From assembly GCA_035515515.1 (NCBI GenBank), contig DATJBC010000153.1, positions 1 through 33,059 on the forward strand: DNA of 33,059 nucleotides, given 5' to 3'. Positions 1 to 7,612 of the stretch are shown in pieces. Origin of the DNA: DATJBC01 sp035515515. Its GTDB lineage: Bacteria > Actinomycetota > Acidimicrobiia > Acidimicrobiales > UBA8190. Numbering within the stretch: position 1 is the first letter of the stretch; each line of letters begins with the position of its first letter. The translations under genes and the position numbers were made by a program. The notes beneath the pieces are model-generated. The model saw nothing but the letters and a program-made list of their open reading frames with translations, was not told the origin of the DNA and ran no database searches.

Positions 1-1779
1 CGGGTTGGCGGCGGCCACCTCCCGCACGAGCTGGTTGTAGCGGCCCACGCGGCTGGGCGAGTCCTGCGGCCAGGGCCGGCCGTCGGGCTGCTCGCCCGAG
101 TCGTAGCACGGAGCCGTCATGAGCACGACGTGCGCGCCGCCCGCCGACGCGGTGGTCACCGCCAGCTGGAGGTCGGCCCTGACGTGGGCGGCGAAGTCGG
201 GATCGAGGATGTCGGCCCAGTGGTCGTGCCACCAGAAGTCCACCACCTCCCAGCGGCCCGCCAAGATGGCCACCACCTGGGGCCGGGTCTGCTTGATCCA
301 GCGGGCCCACGCCGCCGGCCACTGGTCGGCGGACGGCGAGGTGGCGTCGCACGCCGGCACCATGGGGCCGAGGTTGGCGTTGTCCTGCACCTCGGTGCCG
401 AGCGCCACGCCGCAGCCGATGGTCCCGTGGTTGTACAGGGTGACGCCGGAGGAGGCCGTGGCGAAGGTGAGGTCGAGGCCCAGGGTGAGGGCGGTGGAGT
501 CCCCCACCAGCAGCACGCGCTCCGACGTCGGGGCCGACGCCAGCTTGGCCGGGGCCACGGCGGGGAGCGCCCCCGCCGCCGACGGGGCCAGGAGCAACAG
601 CGCGACCAGCGAGCCGCCCAACGCGGGCGCGGCGGCGGCCAGGGCGCGCGCCCGCCGCCAGAACGCGCCGGTGCGGATGGGCATCTCGAGGCCGTAGTAC
701 GACAGCGACGCCACCGTCAGCGTGAGCGCCACGCGCGCCGACAGGAGCTGCCACCCGCCCAGCCCCGTGGACGCGTGGGTCAGGACGAGCACGAAGATCG
801 GCACGTGCCACAGGTAGACCCCGTAGGACACGCGCCCGAGCCACCGCACCGGCCCCAGGGCGAGGACCCGGTGCACGGGCCCCACCGGAGCAGCCACCAG
901 CGCCCACAGCATCACCGCGCTGAGCACCGAGACCACCAGGCAGCCGCCCTCCGAGGTGAAGGGGTCCGTGCCCGCGTCGAGGCCGGCCACCACGAGCAGG
1001 CCGCCCAGGGCGGCGGCACCGGCGACGGCCAGCGCGCCGCGCCGGCGCGCCGCGCCGAGCGGCGCCCACGACCGGCGCCGCCCGGCCCAGGCGTACAGCG
1101 CGCAGGCGAGGACGGCCCCCACCAACAGCCCCTGGGCGTGGGTGTCGGTGCCGTAGTAGATGCGGGCCGTCGTGGCGCCGTGCCGGTACAGCGCGGCCAT
1201 CTCCGCCGCCGACGACAGGGCGCCCGCGGCGCAGAGGGCCCCCAGCCACCGCACCGAGCGCGCCAGCGCCAGGACGCCCAGCACCACGAGCGGCCACACG
1301 GCGTAGAACTGCTCCTCGATGGCGAGCGACCACGTGTGCACCAGCGGCGAAGGGAGCCCGTTGGCCACGAAGTAATTGGAGCCTGCCGCCACGAAGTGCC
1401 AGTTGGCGGCGTACAGCAGGGCGGACAGGGCGTCGCCGCGCGTCGTCGGGTGCGACCCGGAGGGGGCGACGAACGCCACCCACAGGACCACGGCGTTGAC
1501 CATGAGGAAGAGGGCGGGGAGCAGGCGACGCGCCCGTCCCGCCCAGAACCTGCGCAGCGCCACGGCGCCCGTGTGCCGCCGTTCGTCGAGCAGGAGGCTC
1601 GTGATCAGGAAGCCCGACAGCACGAAGAAGACGTCCACGCCGAAGAACCCCCCCGGCACGGTGCTGAGCCCGCCGTGGAACAGCACCACGAGCACGATGG
1701 CGAGGGCCCGCACGCCGTCGAGGGCGGGGATCGAGCGGGGAAAGCGCGTCGGCGTCCCGTCACCCTCATCGACGCGCAC
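1..1779 (-). CDS. Acyltransferase-3 / SGNH-hydrolase fusion (OafA-like), 3' end beyond window
   Basis: Integral membrane O-acyltransferase predicted to acylate a cell-surface polysaccharide or lipoglycan. The N-terminus reads IPALDGVRALAIVLVVLFHG followed by GGFFGVDVFFVLSGFLIT and an RFWAGRARRLLPAL segment, the classic acyltransferase-3 signature with its His and Arg-rich loop. About ten hydrophobic segments follow. The C-terminal part is an SGNH/GDSL-type esterase-like domain: LVGDSTAL places the nucleophile near Ser428, and a later stretch reads VVLMTAPCYDSG. The 593 codons in the window stay open to base 1, so the terminal D-x-x-H block and the stop lie outside. I chose GTG at 1779 because a TAGAGT -10 box lies exactly seven bases upstream, which suggests a leaderless transcript; the nearby ATG is out of frame. 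The neighbouring mannosyltransferases fit a role in glycan decoration. Family confidence is high; substrate unknown. Confidence 0.9.
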   Translation of the reverse strand, partial: MRVDEGDGTPTRFPRSIPALDGVRALAIVLVVLFHGGLSTVPGGFFGVDVFFVLSGFLITSLLLDERRHTGAVALRRFWAGRARRLLPALFLMVNAVVLWVAFVAPSGSHPTTRGDALSALLYAANWHFVAAGSNYFVANGLPSPLVHTWSLAIEEQFYAVWPLVVLGVLALARSVRWLGALCAAGALSSAAEMAALYRHGATTARIYYGTDTHAQGLLVGAVLACALYAWAGRRRSWAPLGAARRRGALAVAGAAALGGLLVVAGLDAGTDPFTSEGGCLVVSVLSAVMLWALVAAPVGPVHRVLALGPVRWLGRVSYGVYLWHVPIFVLVLTHASTGLGGWQLLSARVALTLTVASLSYYGLEMPIRTGAFWRRARALAAAAPALGGSLVALLLLAPSAAGALPAVAPAKLASAPTSERVLLVGDSTALTLGLDLTFATASSGVTLYNHGTIGCGVALGTEVQDNANLGPMVPACDATSPSADQWPAAWARWIKQTRPQVVAILAGRWEVVDFWWHDHWADILDPDFAAHVRADLQLAVTTASAGGAHVVLMTAPCYDSGEQPDGRPWPQDSPSRVGRYNQLVREVAAANP

Positions 1780-1786
1780 GCCGGCG

Positions 1787-1792
1787 ACTCTA
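1787..1792 (-). promoter_or_regulatory. -10 box TAGAGT, leaderless promoter of the acyltransferase
   Basis: TAGAGT on the minus strand is followed by seven bases and then the GTG start, matching the TAnnnT-N7-start layout of actinobacterial leaderless promoters. No Shine-Dalgarno sequence is present. Transcription start is inferred. Confidence 0.5.
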
Positions 1793-1848
1793 CCGTGGGC
1801 CGATCTGCGCCCATGGGCGCCTCCCGGGGCCACGGGCGGGGCCGGCGC

Positions 1849-1854
1849 TATGCT
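1849..1854 (+). promoter_or_regulatory. -10 box TATGCT for the MptB-like gene
   Basis: TATGCT lies 11 bases before the GTG at 1866, so a start about seven bases downstream would leave a leader of only about four bases. No ribosome binding site is seen. Confidence 0.4.
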
Positions 1855-1865
1855 GCGCGCCCATC

Positions 1866-3365
1866 GTGCCGACCACGCGCCCCGCCCTCGGACGGTGCAC
1901 GCTGGTCGGGCTCGCCGGGGGGGTCCTGGTGCTGGTGGGCGCGGCGCAAGCGGCGTCCCCGTTCACCTCCAAGGTGGCGGGCTCGTGGTTCTTCGGCGTC
2001 CCGGAGCCAGCCGCGCGTGCCGCCGCGCCGGGCGCGGGCGGCGCCGTCGGCGTGGTGTGCGTGTGGGCGGGCGTGGCGCTGCTGCTCGTCGCCTGGTACC
2101 GCATCGTCGGGGCGGTGACCGCCTCGTCGGTGACGCCGAGGGCCCTGGGCGCCGTCCTGGGTGCGTGGCTGGCCCCCATCGTGCTGTGCCCCCCCTTGTT
2201 CAGCCGCGACGTGTACGCCTATGTCGCCCAGGGGGAGTTGCTGGCACACGGGATGAGCCCCTACCGCGTGGGCCCCGCGGCGCTCGGCGCCCCCGGAGTG
2301 GTGGCGCTGGTGGACCCCCTGTGGCGCCACGCCACGGCCCCCTACGGGCCGCTGTTCGTGAGCACGGGCGAGATGATCGTGACGGTGTCGCGTCACCATG
2401 TGCTGGGGTCGCTCGTGCTCCTGCGCGCCGTGGCGGCGGTGTCGGTCCTCGTGGTGGCGGGCGCCACCGCCGTCATCGCCCGGGCGACCGGCCGCGATCC
2501 GGCGCGCGCCGTCGCCCTGGTGGCCCTCAACCCGCTGGTGCTGCTCGTCCTGGTGGGCGGGATGCACAACGACGCCCTCATGCTCGCCTTCCTGGCGGGA
2601 GGCGTCGCCTGCGCGTATCGGGACCGCCCGGTCGTGGGGGTGGTGCTGTGCGCCGTGGGCGCCACCGTGAAGCTCCCCGCCCTCGTGGGCGTCCTCGCCA
2701 TCGGCTGGGTGTGGGCCGACCGGGGCGCGCCGCGCGTCGAGCGGCTGCGCCGCCTGGGCAGCGCCGTCACGGTCGGCGCGGGCACGCTGGCGCTCGTCGG
2801 CGTGCTCGCCATGCTCGGATGGGGATGGCTGTGGGACGTCGGCGGCCCCGGCGCGGTGGTGTCGTGGCTCGACCCGGCGACGGCCGTGGGGCTGGCCGCC
2901 GACCACCTGGGCAGCGCGCTGGGCCTGGGCTCGCACCGGGACGGCGCGGTGCGCGTCGCCCGGGCGCTGGCGCTGGCGGCGGCGGTCGTGACCGTGCTCG
3001 TCCTCGTGGGCCGCACCGAGCGCCGCCGCGCCCCCGGCGCCCTGGGCGGCGGCCTGCTGGCGGGGGCGCTGCTCGGGCCGGCGGTGTGGCCCTGGTACGT
3101 CACCTGGTGCGTGCCGTTCCTCGCCACGTCGGGGCGCCGGGCGCGCGCCGCGCTCGTCGTCGTGTGCACCTGGGCCTGCTTCGCGGACGTCCCGCCGGCG
3201 TCGTCGTTGTCGGGTGCGGGTCCCGGGGTGGTGGTGCTCGCCGTGGCCCTGGCACTGGCCGCGGTGTCGACCGGCTGGCTGTGGTGCGCGCCGGTGCGCG
3301 TGGCCGACGGCCTCAGTGGCTCGCCGCGCTGGGAAGGACGCGCCCGTGCCCCCGGAGCGCCATGA
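1866..3365 (+). CDS. mptB: Polyprenol-phosphomannose-dependent alpha-1,6-mannosyltransferase, MptB-like (GT-C)
   Basis: Predicted multi-pass GT-C glycosyltransferase that would use polyprenyl-phosphate mannose on the outer face of the membrane to extend an alpha-1,6-mannan core, as MptB does in mycobacteria and corynebacteria. The 499-residue length fits the family. The first external loop carries FSRDVYAYVAQGELLAHG (about residues 112-129), with Asp115 the likely catalytic residue and SPY following. A second conserved block, NPLVLLVLVGGMHNDALM, sits near 217-234, and a WPWYVTW block lies near the C-terminus. At least ten hydrophobic segments are visible. The GTG start has no Shine-Dalgarno sequence but a close -10 box. 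The last 53 bases overlap the convergent GT87 gene. The mptB symbol rests on motif resemblance; a related alpha-mannosyltransferase such as MptA remains possible. Confidence 0.8.
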   Translation: MPTTRPALGRCTLVGLAGGVLVLVGAAQAASPFTSKVAGSWFFGVPEPAARAAAPGAGGAVGVVCVWAGVALLLVAWYRIVGAVTASSVTPRALGAVLGAWLAPIVLCPPLFSRDVYAYVAQGELLAHGMSPYRVGPAALGAPGVVALVDPLWRHATAPYGPLFVSTGEMIVTVSRHHVLGSLVLLRAVAAVSVLVVAGATAVIARATGRDPARAVALVALNPLVLLVLVGGMHNDALMLAFLAGGVACAYRDRPVVGVVLCAVGATVKLPALVGVLAIGWVWADRGAPRVERLRRLGSAVTVGAGTLALVGVLAMLGWGWLWDVGGPGAVVSWLDPATAVGLAADHLGSALGLGSHRDGAVRVARALALAAAVVTVLVLVGRTERRRAPGALGGGLLAGALLGPAVWPWYVTWCVPFLATSGRRARAALVVVCTWACFADVPPASSLSGAGPGVVVLAVALALAAVSTGWLWCAPVRVADGLSGSPRWEGRARAPGAP

Positions 3366-4527
3366 CCCCGAGCACCCACGCCCCCGTCCACACCAGGAGG
3401 TTGCCGCTCACGTCGTGCACCCAGCCGGTCGTGGACCACCAGTAGGGCTCGGCCACCGCCACCACCAGCAACGCCATGACCGACCGTCGCACCACCGGGT
3501 CGGGGCTGGGGGCGAACAGCGCCGCCACCGGCACGATCACGACCCACGACCAGTGGTGCGTCCACGACACCGGCCCCACCACCACCCCGGTGAGGGCCAC
3601 CGCCATGAGGGCGTCGAGCGGGCGGCCGCGCGCCGACGACCGGTAGGCGGCCACCGCTCCCACGCCCAGGGTGACGAGGGCGAGGGCGGCCCACAGCGCG
3701 GGTTGGAGCCAGTCGTGGGGGAACGGGGCGCGGTGCACCATCCCCGACCACGACTGGTTGCTCGCGTACCCGAGGGGTCCCGTGCGCCCCGGGTCGAGGG
3801 CGTCGTGGCGCCAGTACTGCAGCGACGCCGACGGCATGACGACCAGTCCGATGACCGACGCGCCCAGCGCGCTGGCGCCCGCGGTGGTCGCCGCCCGCCA
3901 CTCCCGGCGCACCAGGAAGTACAGGACGAAGACCGCCGGCGTGAGCTTGACGGCGGCCGCCACCCCCACCAACGTCCCCCGCCACGGCGGGGACACGAAG
4001 GCCACGTCGGCGATCACCAACGCGAAGAGGATGGTGTTGACCTGCCCGAAGTCGACGTTGCTGCGGGCGGGCTCGAGGAGGAGCACGCCCAGCCCGGCGA
4101 GGGCCGCCCCCGCGGCCCAGCTCCGCCCGCCGGCGGGCAGCCGGCACATCCGCAGGGCGGCGTACACGGTGCACACGGCGGCGAGGGCGTTCACCACCCA
4201 GAACGACACGTCCACCACGCCCATCGAGCCGAAGCCCGCCACGCTCGTGACGAGGAGCCCGAAGGGCGGGTACGTGAAGGGGAGGCGGGCGGGGGTGAAC
4301 GACAGGTCGTACGGGGCGCGCCCGGCGAACAAGGCGCGCCCGGCGGCGTGGTAGACGCGCAGGTCGAGCTCCCAGTGCCGGCCCCAGTGCAGGAGGTAGA
4401 GGGCCGACGCCGCCCACGACAGCAGGGCCACCGTGACGGACGCCGAGGTGGGCCACAGCGCCGCGGCCGGGGGGCGCGTCCCCGCCGCGTCGTGCGCGGC
4501 GCCTCGTCCCTCGGAACGGCCCCGCAC
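3313..4527 (-). CDS. GT87-family (DUF2029) polyprenol-phosphate mannosyltransferase
   Basis: A 404-residue polytopic membrane protein of the GT87 family, related to PimE and the alpha-1,2-mannosyltransferases of actinobacterial lipoglycan and PIM synthesis. Diagnostic features are ELDLRVYHAAGRAL near residues 53-66 with the probable catalytic Asp55, FTYPPFGLL near 84-92, and LEPARSNVDFGQVNTIL near 151-167, which is the family hallmark. A WTHHW stretch lies toward the C-terminus. GTG at 4527 is preceded by TAGCAT and exactly seven bases, so it is probably leaderless. The 3' end overlaps the MptB-like gene by 53 bases on the opposite strand, which could create antisense interference between the two mannosyltransferases. 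The family assignment is firm; the acceptor is not. Confidence 0.85.
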   Translation of the reverse strand: MRGRSEGRGAAHDAAGTRPPAAALWPTSASVTVALLSWAASALYLLHWGRHWELDLRVYHAAGRALFAGRAPYDLSFTPARLPFTYPPFGLLVTSVAGFGSMGVVDVSFWVVNALAAVCTVYAALRMCRLPAGGRSWAAGAALAGLGVLLLEPARSNVDFGQVNTILFALVIADVAFVSPPWRGTLVGVAAAVKLTPAVFVLYFLVRREWRAATTAGASALGASVIGLVVMPSASLQYWRHDALDPGRTGPLGYASNQSWSGMVHRAPFPHDWLQPALWAALALVTLGVGAVAAYRSSARGRPLDALMAVALTGVVVGPVSWTHHWSWVVIVPVAALFAPSPDPVVRRSVMALLVVAVAEPYWWSTTGWVHDVSGNLLVWTGAWVLGVMALRGHGRVLPSAASH

Positions 4528-4534
4528 CGTCGGG

Positions 4535-4540
4535 CATGCT
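4535..4540 (-). promoter_or_regulatory. -10 box TAGCAT, leaderless promoter of the GT87 gene
   Basis: TAGCAT on the minus strand, seven bases, then GTG. This is the same spacing as at 1787-1792 and 31446-31451. Confidence 0.45.
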
Positions 4541-4598
4541 ACTCCCGAGGGCGGCGGGTCCCGGGGGGCGGGGCCCCGTGACGGACGAAGGAGCTTGC

Positions 4599-5279
4599 AT
4601 GGTGCTCACCCGCTTGACCGAGCCGGCGGACTACGCGCGCCGACGCCAGGAGCTGGCGGAGGCGGAGATGGCGCTCATGGAGCAGCGCGAGCGCGTGGCC
4701 GCCCTGCGCCGGGGCCTGGGCGAGGGGGTGGCGGTCGAGGACTACGTGTTCTTCGAGGGACCGCCGTCGCTGGAGAAGGGGGACGAGGCGCGTCCGGTGC
4801 GACTGAGCGAGCTCTTCGGCAGTCCCGATCGCGCGCTGGTCGTCTACCACCTCATGTTCGGCAAGGCCCAGACGAGCCCCTGCCCGATGTGCACGCTGTG
4901 GGTGGACGGCCTCAACGCCGTGGCGCACCATCTCGCCCAGAACGTGGACGTCGCGGTGGCCGCCGCCGCCGACGTCCCCACCCTGCGCGCCCATGCCCGG
5001 GCCCGGGGCTGGGACCGCCTGCGCCTCCTCAGCTGCGGCGAGAGCTCGTTCAAGTACGACCTCGGCAGCGAGGACGGCGAGGGGAACCAGGACTCGACGG
5101 TCTCGGTGTTCACGCTGGGCGCCGACGGGGCGCCGCGCCACTTCTACAGCGCCCATCCGGCCTTCACCCCTGCCGTCCGGGAGCGGGGCATCGACCTGCT
5201 GTGCCCGGTGTGGCACGTCCTGGACCTCACCCCGGCCGGGCGGGGCGACTGGTACGCGCAGCTCGACTACGGCCGCTGA
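4599..5279 (+). CDS. DUF899 thioredoxin-like family protein
   Basis: A soluble 226-residue protein of the DUF899 group, which has a thioredoxin-like fold and no settled biochemical role. An N-terminal helical part (about 8-40, rich in Glu, Arg and Ala) precedes LSELFGSPDRALVVYHLMFG and a CPMC motif at Cys95/Cys98 followed by TLWVDGLN, which resembles a redox-active CxxC. The C-terminal block, LLCPVWHVLDLTPAGRGDW, is also typical. The ATG at 4599 has AAGGAG five bases upstream and was preferred to an in-frame start 63 bases earlier. The gene is divergent from the GT87 gene and meets the CAP-like gene tail to tail with a seven-base gap. A peroxide- or thiol-related function is only inferred from the CxxC. 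Confidence 0.85.
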   Translation: MVLTRLTEPADYARRRQELAEAEMALMEQRERVAALRRGLGEGVAVEDYVFFEGPPSLEKGDEARPVRLSELFGSPDRALVVYHLMFGKAQTSPCPMCTLWVDGLNAVAHHLAQNVDVAVAAAADVPTLRAHARARGWDRLRLLSCGESSFKYDLGSEDGEGNQDSTVSVFTLGADGAPRHFYSAHPAFTPAVRERGIDLLCPVWHVLDLTPAGRGDWYAQLDYGR

Positions 5280-5286
5280 GGGTCCG

Positions 5287-6945
5287 TCACGTCGCCATGC
5301 CCACGACGGGGTCAGGCGCCACCGCCCCCCGGGCGGATCCTGCGAAGCGAACCGATCCGTAGGCGAACACCCCGCCGTCGGCGGCCACCAGCCAGTAGCC
5401 GAGCCCGAAGGGGCCCGACGCGATCCCCACCACCGGCGCCGACAGGGGCCGGCTCCCTACCGACCCGTAGAAATGCGAGACCCCGAAGGAGAACACCCCG
5501 CCGTCCCGGGCCACCAGCCAGTACCCGTTGCCGAAGGTGGCGGCGGCCATGCCCACCACGGGCGCGCTGAGGCGGGTGCCGCCCATGGACCCGTAGTACC
5601 GGGCGTGGCCGAAGGCGAACACGCCGCCGTCGGCGGCCACCAGCCAGTAGCCGAGGCCGAAGGGGGCGACGGCCATGCCCACGATGGGGGCGCGCAGGCG
5701 GGTGCCGCCCATCGACCCGTAGTAGGGAGCCGCGCCGAAGGAGAACACGCCGCCGTCCCGGGCCACCAGCCAGTACCCGTTGCCGAAGGTGGCGGCCGCC
5801 ATGCCCACGATGGGCGCGCTGAGGCGCGTGCCGCCCATGGACCCGTAGAACGAGGCGTCACCGAAGGTGAACACCCCGCCGTCGGCGGCGGCCAGCCAGT
5901 ACCCCCCGTGGTCCGGGGTGTCCGCGATGGCCACCACGCGCCCGTCCAGCGGGCTGCCCGCCGCGGAGCCGCAGAAGGGCATGGCACCGAAGTCGAAGAC
6001 GCTCCCGTCCGAGCCGGCCAGGCGGTATCCCGATGCCGAACGCGGCGGGCTGCAGGCCACCGTCACGGGCGCCGGTGCGGGCGGGACGGCGGCGGGCACC
6101 TCCATCGCCCTGAGGGCGTCGCCCCATGTGAAGACCACGTCCCCCGGCGACGCACCGCAGTAGAACTCCAGCTCGGCGGCGATCGCCCCCGGGGAAGGCG
6201 ACACGGCTGCGCCCATGAGGAAGTTGCAGGACGCGCTCACCGGGTCGGCCAGGATGTCGTCGCGGTGCTGCCAGGCGACCGGCGGCGACTGGGAGCAGTC
6301 GGTGTTGACGAAGATCTGGCCCGCCACCTTGGTGCAGCCGTCCTCGTACATCCAGCCGAAGTCGGCCATGAGCGGGTCGGCGGTTCCCGCTTCGATCATC
6401 TCGTCGCGCCAGTTGGATCCCACGGGGGAGGCCGCCGGCGGGTCCGCGCGCGCCGCCGCGCCCTCCTGGGCGAGTGCGTCGAGCGATGCGCTCATCGCCT
6501 CGAACGGGGGCAGTGACCGGGAGATCCGCTCCAGGTTGACGATCACGAAAACCTGCTCGGCCGGGGGCAACGCGCTCCACCCGGCGGTGCTCACGGGTGC
6601 CAGCCCCTCGACGGACCTCCCCGCGTTGACCGCGGCCAGGCCGCCGGACTCGGTGAAGGGAAGGTTGGCGGCGGGGTTGCCGGGCGGGAGGATGGCCGTG
6701 GCCGTAGCGCGCGCCGCATGGTACGCGACCAGGCCGACGGCGATCGCCAGCACGGCCAGGACCAGACGCGTGGCGCGGGCGCGGGGTCGCTGTGGCGGTG
6801 TCCGGCGGGCCCGTCTCACCCCGCTGCGTGTCCCACGGTCTGCTGCCCCCCTCACCCGCCGAGCCGCCGGCGGGCCTCGCACCGCACGCGCGGGGCGCGG
6901 CGCGGCACGACGATCCGCCATGAAAGCATGCGCCGCCGGGCCCAT
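5287..6945 (-). CDS. Membrane-anchored CAP-like protein with C-terminal GYWLVA-repeat propeller
   Basis: A 552-residue protein in three parts. A basic N-terminus is followed by one membrane segment (about 60-80, LVLAVLAIAVGLVAY), giving a signal anchor. Residues about 125-280 look like a CAP/SCP domain: VFVIVNLERISRSLPPF resembles the N-x-x-R opening helix, and the domain ends near DVVFTWGDALRAM. From about residue 300 to the end come 42-residue repeats of the form FGxAxxYGSMGGxxLxAPVVGMA...GYWLVAxDGGVF. There are five full units, plus a half unit at each end that together make a sixth. Start choice is unsure: ATG at 6945 or 6921, neither with a clear Shine-Dalgarno sequence. The product should sit outside the membrane. 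The CAP call is moderate; the repeats are unambiguous. Their function is unknown. Confidence 0.75.
   Translation of the reverse strand: MGPAAHAFMADRRAAPRPARAVRGPPAARRVRGAADRGTRSGVRRARRTPPQRPRARATRLVLAVLAIAVGLVAYHAARATATAILPPGNPAANLPFTESGGLAAVNAGRSVEGLAPVSTAGWSALPPAEQVFVIVNLERISRSLPPFEAMSASLDALAQEGAAARADPPAASPVGSNWRDEMIEAGTADPLMADFGWMYEDGCTKVAGQIFVNTDCSQSPPVAWQHRDDILADPVSASCNFLMGAAVSPSPGAIAAELEFYCGASPGDVVFTWGDALRAMEVPAAVPPAPAPVTVACSPPRSASGYRLAGSDGSVFDFGAMPFCGSAAGSPLDGRVVAIADTPDHGGYWLAAADGGVFTFGDASFYGSMGGTRLSAPIVGMAAATFGNGYWLVARDGGVFSFGAAPYYGSMGGTRLRAPIVGMAVAPFGLGYWLVAADGGVFAFGHARYYGSMGGTRLSAPVVGMAAATFGNGYWLVARDGGVFSFGVSHFYGSVGSRPLSAPVVGIASGPFGLGYWLVAADGGVFAYGSVRFAGSARGAVAPDPVVGMAT
5330..6030 (-). 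repeat. 126-bp in-frame tandem repeats encoding 42-residue propeller-like units
   Basis: A CCCATSGACCCGTAG segment on the plus strand recurs at 5582, 5708 and 5834, exactly 126 bases apart. Flanking copies are more diverged. The copies encode YGSMGG...GYWLVA..GGVF units. The central copies are nearly identical at DNA level, which suggests recent duplication or gene conversion. Outer limits are approximate. Confidence 0.85.
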
Positions 6946-7026
6946 CCATCATCAGAAATGACGAACGCGAGCCGGGGCGGGCCCGTCGCGCACAGCGGAT
7001 CCCAAGGCGGTCCCGTCCGGAGGCCC

Positions 7027-7041
7027 CCGGCGCGACGCCGG
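7027..7041 (-). terminator. GC-rich hairpin after the fae homologue
   Basis: CCGGCG, a CGA loop and CGCCGG form a six-pair stem just past the Fae stop codon. No T-run follows, so termination is only a possibility. Confidence 0.3.
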
Positions 7042-7063
7042 AGCCCGCCCGCCGTTCCCGGGC

Positions 7064-7612
7064 TCACTCGAAGCGCAGGCCCAGGAACGGGTTGTCGGGC
7101 CGCTCGGCCACGGCCAGCAGGTCGTCGAGGGGGGGCCCACCGGCCGCGCCTCGTTCGAGCGCCTGGCGGGTGGCGTCGCGGTTGTTGTCGTAGACCAGCC
7201 GCTCGTCGCGGGCGAGGGGGTCGACCCACACCGCGGTGACGAGCAGGAGGTCATCGAGGTCGCCGCACACCACGCCGTCGGCCACCGCCCCCAGGACCCC
7301 GGAGGCCACCCCGGCCTGTGCCGCCCCCCACGTGAGCCGGGCGTGGTCGTCGCCGGCGAGCTCGGCCTTGTTGACGAACAGCGTGGCGGGTTTCACCGGC
7401 AGGCCGGGGCGCACCACCACCAGGAAGGCGCTGTGGCCGGGACGGGGCGTGGCCAGCGCGGTGACGAAGGCGGCCTCCACGGGGCCGCCCTTGGTGCCCA
7501 GGACCGTGTTGAGGTGCGCCGCCTCCGGGCCCGACCCGACGAATGCCTCGCCGACGGCCGTGCGCGCCGTGGCACGCCCGGGAGGCACGCGCCGCGCCGG
7601 TGCCGCCGTCAC
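7064..7612 (-). CDS. fae: Formaldehyde-activating enzyme (Fae) homologue
   Basis: Homologue of Fae, which in methylotrophs condenses formaldehyde with tetrahydromethanopterin. From memory, the sequence follows the family along its length: VGEAFVGSGPEAAHLNTVLG matches the active-site segment with its catalytic His. After it come GGPVEAAF, PGLPVKPATLFVNKAEL, WGAAQAGVASGVLGAVADG and a C-terminal YDNNRDATRQALERG. The length (about 182 residues) is near normal for Fae. The upstream oxygenase stop overlaps GTG at 7612 as GTGA, pointing to translational coupling; an alternative GTG lies at 7624. No other methanopterin-pathway gene is in this window, so the cofactor is uncertain, and Fae paralogues outside methylotrophy are known. 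Family membership is secure; the natural substrate is inferred. Confidence 0.85.
   Translation of the reverse strand: MTAAPARRVPPGRATARTAVGEAFVGSGPEAAHLNTVLGTKGGPVEAAFVTALATPRPGHSAFLVVVRPGLPVKPATLFVNKAELAGDDHARLTWGAAQAGVASGVLGAVADGVVCGDLDDLLLVTAVWVDPLARDERLVYDNNRDATRQALERGAAGGPPLDDLLAVAERPDNPFLGLRFE

Noticed and set aside
130..2118. Long plus-strand open frame opposite the acyltransferase
   Set aside because: Its translation is Arg/Gly/His-rich and low-complexity. The minus strand carries clear acyltransferase-3 and SGNH motifs.
2393..4609. Long minus-strand frame over both mannosyltransferases
   Set aside because: Its composition is Arg/Pro/Gly-rich; GT87 motifs lie in a different frame.
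5330..6030. CRISPR-like regular spacing
   Set aside because: The period is 126 bp with no unique spacers, and the whole array is an open in-frame coding repeat.
4993..6516. Plus-strand open frame antisense to the repeat protein
   Set aside because: It encodes EGEHPAVGGHQP-type repeats that are only the mirror of the 126-bp repeats. The minus frame has a membrane segment and the shared propeller module.
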